A stretch of 64,000 nucleotides of DNA from the NCBI RefSeq assembly GCF_030817495.1, contig NZ_JAUSZK010000001.1:2955001-3019000 (forward strand), given 5' to 3'. The notes beneath the pieces are model-generated. The model saw only the letters and a program-made list of their open reading frames with translations. It ran no database searches and was not told the DNA's origin. This stretch comes from Streptomyces sp. V3I7. Its GTDB lineage: Bacteria; Actinomycetota; Actinomycetes; Streptomycetales; Streptomycetaceae. Shown piece by piece: positions 60,840 through 64,000 of this stretch; position 1 is the stretch's first letter; every line of letters begins with the position of its first letter. The position numbers and the translations under genes are program-made.

Positions 60840-61626
60840 CACGTTCTCCGTTGGGGTATCCCCTGCTCGAGCGAAGTCGGGAGCTTGGGGAAGCATCCTG
60901 GTAGCCACCGCGGTCCCCGCCGAACGGGACGCGGTGGCTCGGGCGTTCGCGCGGCCGGTGCGTGAGCTCCCGCTTCCCGGGGCGATCCTGCACCGGATCA
61001 CGCTCGCCGACGAGCGGGGAAGCGGCGGCCGGCTCGTCATCGACCTGCTCGCCGCCGGGGTCGGGCCCGCGCTCGCCGCGGCCTCCACCGCGACCGCCCT
61101 GACCGCCGCCGCCCTCGACGGCGCCCCCTACGACCTGGCCGTCTCCGCCGGGATCGCCGGCGGTTTCCAGCCCGAGGCGCCGGTCGGCTCCCTCGTCGTC
61201 GCCGACGAGATCACCGTCGCCGACCTGGGCGCCGAGACGGCCGACGGCTTCCTGCCCGTCACCGAGCTGGGCTTCGGGACCGTCAGCCACCGTCCGCCCG
61301 AGGCGCTGGTGGCACAGGTGGCCGCCGCGACCGGGGCGCGCGCCGGTGCCGTCCTCACCGTCTCCACCGTCACCGGAACGGCCGACCGCGCGGCCGCGCT
61401 GCGCGCCCGTCACCCCGGCGCCCTGGCCGAGGCCATGGAAGGCTTCGGGGTGGCCGAGGCCGCGGCGGCGCACCGCGTGCCCGTGCTGGAGATGCGCGCG
61501 GTCTCCAACCCCGTCGGTCCGCGCGACCGCGCCGCCTGGCGCATCGGCGACGCCCTCGCGGCCCTCACCGAGGGGTTCGGGAAGATCGGGCCCGTACTGG
61601 AGAGTTGGAACACGCATGACCAGTAA
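60832..61626 (+). CDS. mqnB: Futalosine hydrolase
   Basis: 264 residues of the nucleoside phosphorylase/MTAN fold. It cleaves futalosine to hypoxanthine and dehypoxanthine futalosine in the futalosine route to menaquinone. Conserved: ILVATAVPAERDAV at the first strand, SAGIAGGFQPEAPVGSLVVA, and EAMEGFGVAEAAAAH with the catalytic Glu. The first ~22 codons (60832-60897) are mostly a dispersed palindromic repeat read in frame, so the natural family N terminus begins near residue 22. It overlaps the DUF2771 and mqnD genes. Confidence 0.9.
   Translation: MPDTFSVGVSPARAKSGAWGSILVATAVPAERDAVARAFARPVRELPLPGAILHRITLADERGSGGRLVIDLLAAGVGPALAAASTATALTAAALDGAPYDLAVSAGIAGGFQPEAPVGSLVVADEITVADLGAETADGFLPVTELGFGTVSHRPPEALVAQVAAATGARAGAVLTVSTVTGTADRAAALRARHPGALAEAMEGFGVAEAAAAHRVPVLEMRAVSNPVGPRDRAAWRIGDALAALTEGFGKIGPVLESWNTHDQ
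60851..60894. repeat. Dispersed palindromic repeat inside the 5' end of mqnB
   Basis: GGGG-tat-CCCC followed by CTGCTCGAGCGAAGTCGGGA and GCTTGGGG folds into an imperfect hairpin centred on GCGAAG. I recall closely similar CTCGAGCGAAG elements scattered through Streptomyces genomes. Here it is translated as part of MqnB. Confidence 0.7.
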
Positions 61627-62530
61627 GACCAGCAAGGCCAGTAAGACCGGTAAGGCCAGCAAGCCCCTGCAGATCGCCTACTCCCCCTGCCCCAACGACA
61701 CCTTCGTCTTCGACGCCGTCGCCCACGGCCGCGTCCCCGGCGCGCCCGCGCTGGACGTGACGTTCGCCGACATCGACATCACCAACGGCATGGCCGAGCG
61801 CGGCGAGTTCGACGTGCTGAAGGTGTCGTACGCCGTCCTGCCGTACGTCCTCGACGAGTACGCGCTGCTGCCCTGCGGCGGTGCGCTGGGCCGGGGCTGC
61901 GGGCCGCTGGTACTGACGCGGGAGCCGGGGGCTGGGGGCACCTCCCACGCTTTCGGCAGTGGGGGACTCACGGGCCGTACGGTCGCGGTGCCGAGCGAGA
62001 AGTCGACGGCCTACCTGCTGTTCCGGCTGTGGGCGGCGGACACCCTGCCCGGCAGGGTCGGCGAGATCGTCGTCATGCCGTTCCACGAGATCATGCCCGC
62101 CGTGCGCGACGGCAAGGTCGACGCCGGTCTCGTCATCCACGAGGCCCGCTTCACGTACCAGAACTACGGGCTGCACAAGCTCGCGGACATGGGCGAGCAC
62201 TGGGAGCGCACCACCGGGCTGCCGATCCCGCTGGGCGCGATCATCGCCAAGCGGTCGCTGGGCGAGGAGACGCTGAACCGGCTGGCGGCGTCCATCCGTA
62301 CGTCGGTGCACGCGGCCTGGGACGACCCCGAGGCCTCCCGCCCGTACGTCATGGAGCACGCCCAGGAGATGGACCCGGCCGTCGCCGACCAGCACATCGG
62401 GCTGTACGTCAACGAGTTCACCTCGGCGCTCGGCGACGACGGCTACGCGGCGGTCCGGGGGCTGCTCACGCGTGCGGCGGCCGAGGGACTCGTTCCGCCC
62501 CTCGGACCGCAGGCACTGGATTTCCCCTGA
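61616..62530 (+). CDS. mqnD: 1,4-Dihydroxy-6-naphthoate synthase
   Basis: 304 residues. It converts cyclic dehypoxanthine futalosine to 1,4-dihydroxy-6-naphthoate in menaquinone synthesis. Conserved: IAYSPCPNDTFVFDAVAHG, VTFADIDITNGMAERGEFDVLKVSYA and VIHEARFTYQNYGLHK, the periplasmic-binding-like fold. The N terminus has five Ser-Lys-Ala/Thr repeats. An insertion of about 14 residues (GAGGTSHAFGSGGL) after VLTREP is encoded by a palindromic repeat. The start lies inside the mqnB 3' end (11-bp overlap), so both enzymes of the pathway are co-translated. Confidence 0.92.
   Translation: MTSKTSKASKTGKASKPLQIAYSPCPNDTFVFDAVAHGRVPGAPALDVTFADIDITNGMAERGEFDVLKVSYAVLPYVLDEYALLPCGGALGRGCGPLVLTREPGAGGTSHAFGSGGLTGRTVAVPSEKSTAYLLFRLWAADTLPGRVGEIVVMPFHEIMPAVRDGKVDAGLVIHEARFTYQNYGLHKLADMGEHWERTTGLPIPLGAIIAKRSLGEETLNRLAASIRTSVHAAWDDPEASRPYVMEHAQEMDPAVADQHIGLYVNEFTSALGDDGYAAVRGLLTRAAAEGLVPPLGPQALDFP
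61927..61968. repeat. Palindromic repeat inserted in frame in mqnD
   Basis: GGGGGCTGGGGGCACCTCCC with CCCAC-gctttcggca-GTGGG forms a hairpin. It resembles the widespread Streptomyces element with a CACCTCCC arm. It keeps the reading frame and adds a Gly/Ser-rich loop to MqnD. Confidence 0.7.
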
Positions 62531-62558
62531 CGGGGGCTTGACGGGGGCTTGACAGGCC

Positions 62559-62942
62559 CTAAACGTCCAGCTGGTCGGCGACCGCGCGGAGCAGTCCGGC
62601 GATCTTCTTGCCCGAGGCCTTCTCGGGATAACGGCCCTTCTCGAGCATCGGCGTGATGTTCTCGAGGAGGGTCGTCAGATCCTGGACGATGGAAGCCAGT
62701 TCGTCGGGCTTCTTGCGCTGCGCGGCGGCGACCGAGGGAGTCGGGTCGAGAATCGTCACGGAAAGCGCCTGATCACCGCGCTGACCCGCGACCACTCCGA
62801 ACTCCACGCGCTGTCCCGGCTTGAGTACGTCGACTCCGGCGGGGAGAACCGAGGAATGGACGAAGACGTCACCGCCGTCGTCGCGGGAGAGAAAGCCGAA
62901 GCCCTTCTCACTGTTGAACCACTTGACTTTGCCGGTGGGCAC
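62559..62942 (-). CDS. Cold-shock domain protein with C-terminal extension
   Basis: 127 residues. The cold-shock domain (1-67) has RNP1 KGFGFLSRD and RNP2 VFVHSSVL, and binds single-stranded nucleic acid. A 60-residue helical tail (PDELASIVQDLTTLLENITP, then KKIAGLLRAVADQLDV) is absent from ordinary CspA proteins of about 67 residues and may mediate dimerisation. Start GTG 62942. It converges with mqnD with 28 bp between stops. Confidence 0.92.
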   Translation of the reverse strand: MPTGKVKWFNSEKGFGFLSRDDGGDVFVHSSVLPAGVDVLKPGQRVEFGVVAGQRGDQALSVTILDPTPSVAAAQRKKPDELASIVQDLTTLLENITPMLEKGRYPEKASGKKIAGLLRAVADQLDV

Positions 62943-63106
62943 GTCTGTCCTCGTCCTCGTACTCGTCGGGAAAACTGCTCGGAAACCGCTCTGGATAGCA
63001 CTGGGGCGGGTCGAGCACGACCCGCCGGTACCAAGGCTAATGGTCTTGGGGCCGGTGACAAGACGTCGCCCGCTTGTTCCTTCGCGCAGGGAACTACCCT
63101 GGTCCG

Positions 63107-63358
63107 GTGCGTGACAAAACCCAAACGAATTCCGCCGCGCCCGGTGACGGACTGATCCGTGCCGGTGTCGTCGTCTTCTTCATCGGCGCCGTGGCCACTC
63201 TCGTCACGGTGACCCCGCTGTTTCTCGGGACGACGCCTTTTCCGACGTACATGTTCGGCCTGAGCATGTTGATGGGGATCGGCTTCCTCATCGCCGGCGC
63301 GGGTGTGCTGCGCCAGATCTCGGCCGGGCGCCGTCAGGCGCGCGAAGCGGTGCGGTAG
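63107..63358 (+). CDS. Small membrane protein of unknown function (83 aa)
   Basis: Two membrane helices (LIRAGVVVFFIGAVATLVTV and YMFGLSMLMGIGFLIAGAGVL) connected by a short loop, with a basic C terminus (QISAGRRQAREAVR). No family recognised with certainty. Start GTG 63107 chosen; the frame is open 33 bases further. Its 3' end overlaps the convergent HAD gene by 25 bp. Confidence 0.75.
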   Translation: MRDKTQTNSAAPGDGLIRAGVVVFFIGAVATLVTVTPLFLGTTPFPTYMFGLSMLMGIGFLIAGAGVLRQISAGRRQAREAVR

Positions 63359-63969
63359 CCGTCCAGCCAGGCGGGGAACGCGGAGAGGTCGTCGAGGACG
63401 ACGTCCGCGCCCGCGGCGCGCAGTTCGTCCGTGTCGCACGGGCCGGTGGCTACCGCCACGGACAGGGCGCCGGCGGTGCGGGCGCCGCGTACGTCGCCGA
63501 TGTGGTCGCCGACGTAGATCCCGGCCCCGTGCTCGCGCAGCGCCTCCGCCTTCTGCTCGGCCCACAGGTCGCCGACGACCGCGTCGGGCTCGATGCCGAG
63601 GTGGGCCAGGTGCAGCTTGGCGTTCGGCTCGTACTTGGCGGTGACGACGATCGCCCGCCCGCCGGCCTCCCGCACCGCGTCGACCGCCTCCCGGGCGCCG
63701 TGCATCGCGGGCGTCGCGGCGACGGCGTACGCCGGGTACATCTCGCGGTACTGGTCGGCCATGGCGGGGATGCGCTCGGCCGGGAACCAGTGCGCCAGCT
63801 CCTCGGCGAGCGGCGGCCCGAGCCGGGTCACCGCCAGGTCGGCGTCGATGTACGTCCCCGTCCGCGCGGACAGCTCCAGGTAGCAGGCGCGGATGCCGGG
63901 CCGGGAGTCGATCAGGGTCATGTCGAGATCGAACCCGACGGTCAGCGCACGAGGAGCCATATGGGCCAT
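63334..63969 (-). CDS. HAD-family hydrolase (phosphatase-like)
   Basis: 211 residues with the HAD motifs: I, GFDLDMTLIDS (DxDxT, nucleophile Asp); II, IVVTAKYEP; III, KAEALREH; IV, YVGDHIGDVRGA. A helical cap lies between I and II, as in phosphoglycolate phosphatases. It hydrolyses a phosphomonoester in the cytosol; substrate unknown. ATG 63969 is used here, and ATG 63960 is a close alternative. The gene overlaps the convergent small membrane protein gene by 25 bp. Confidence 0.9.
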   Translation of the reverse strand: MAHMAPRALTVGFDLDMTLIDSRPGIRACYLELSARTGTYIDADLAVTRLGPPLAEELAHWFPAERIPAMADQYREMYPAYAVAATPAMHGAREAVDAVREAGGRAIVVTAKYEPNAKLHLAHLGIEPDAVVGDLWAEQKAEALREHGAGIYVGDHIGDVRGARTAGALSVAVATGPCDTDELRAAGADVVLDDLSAFPAWLDGYRTASRA

Positions 63970-64000
63970 TGTGCCCAGGGCGTACGCCGTCCAGCCCGGA

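Overview
The window reads as a Streptomyces chromosome arm-proximal core region. The GC content is very high, third codon positions are almost always G or C, GTG and TTG starts are common, the lipoprotein and Sec signals are actinobacterial, and the genes include a complete DtxR-type regulator like DmdR1, an SCO4402-type protein, DUF2530, DUF2771, DUF3027 and DUF5707 proteins and two futalosine-pathway menaquinone genes. From memory the gene order resembles, in reverse, two blocks of the S. coelicolor chromosome (around SCO4413-SCO4366 and then SCO4337-SCO4325). That comparison is recall, not a search. I saw no tRNA, rRNA, CRISPR array, transposase or prophage.

Layout. 1-6.0 kb: a partial GlxA-type regulator, an anti-sigma-type ATPase, a STAS antagonist, a sigma factor translationally coupled to a zinc anti-sigma/MDMPI fusion, purU and a SCO4402-family protein. 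6-15.3 kb: an amino-acid-type binding lipoprotein, a proline-rich repeat membrane protein, an NsdA-like regulator, a prim-pol N-domain protein, an ABC exporter pair and an alpha/beta hydrolase whose nucleophile Ser is replaced by Ala. 15.8-22.5 kb: dmdR1 (with the antiparallel adm-type frame), a SIS protein, a PAS-PAS-GAF protein, a short transcription unit with a near-ideal promoter, a very strong ribosome-binding site and a 12-codon reading frame, then pdxH, a citrate synthase and a 2-oxoglutarate oxygenase.

22.7-33.0 kb is one minus-strand operon of eight genes: TIGR03084 protein, AtuA-like protein, biotin-dependent carboxylase beta and alpha, acyl-CoA dehydrogenase, acid:CoA ligase, enoyl-CoA hydratase and, last, a TetR regulator. 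A perfect 14-bp palindrome sits just upstream of the first gene and is the likely operator. The composition recalls the Pseudomonas acyclic-terpene (atu) and leucine (liu) pathways: acid activation, dehydrogenation, carboxylation, hydration.

33-51.2 kb is mostly housekeeping and transport: an EamA exporter divergent from a septum-formation-domain lipoprotein across three 19-bp iterons, a large FAD/FeS dehydrogenase, serC, an SGNH hydrolase, Uma2 and aldo/keto reductase genes, 2'-5' RNA ligase-like ThpR, GNAT, an MFS/MarR pair, a purine-type NCS2 permease and a CtpE-like P-type ATPase. 51.2-58.5 kb holds a tandem pair of secreted DUF5707 proteins with a duplicated upstream element, a 1,049-residue Hsp90/sacsin-fold ATPase, about 1 kb of degenerate GC-rich repeats, and a DUF3027 gene. 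58.9-64 kb ends with an MFS transporter, DUF2771 lipoprotein, mqnB and mqnD (both carrying in-frame palindromic repeat insertions), a cold-shock protein and a HAD phosphatase.

The most interesting signals are the small transcription unit at 19.08-19.33 kb, the repeat insertions inside mqnB and mqnD, the distal-operator carboxylase operon, and several undescribed iterons and palindromes in promoter regions.
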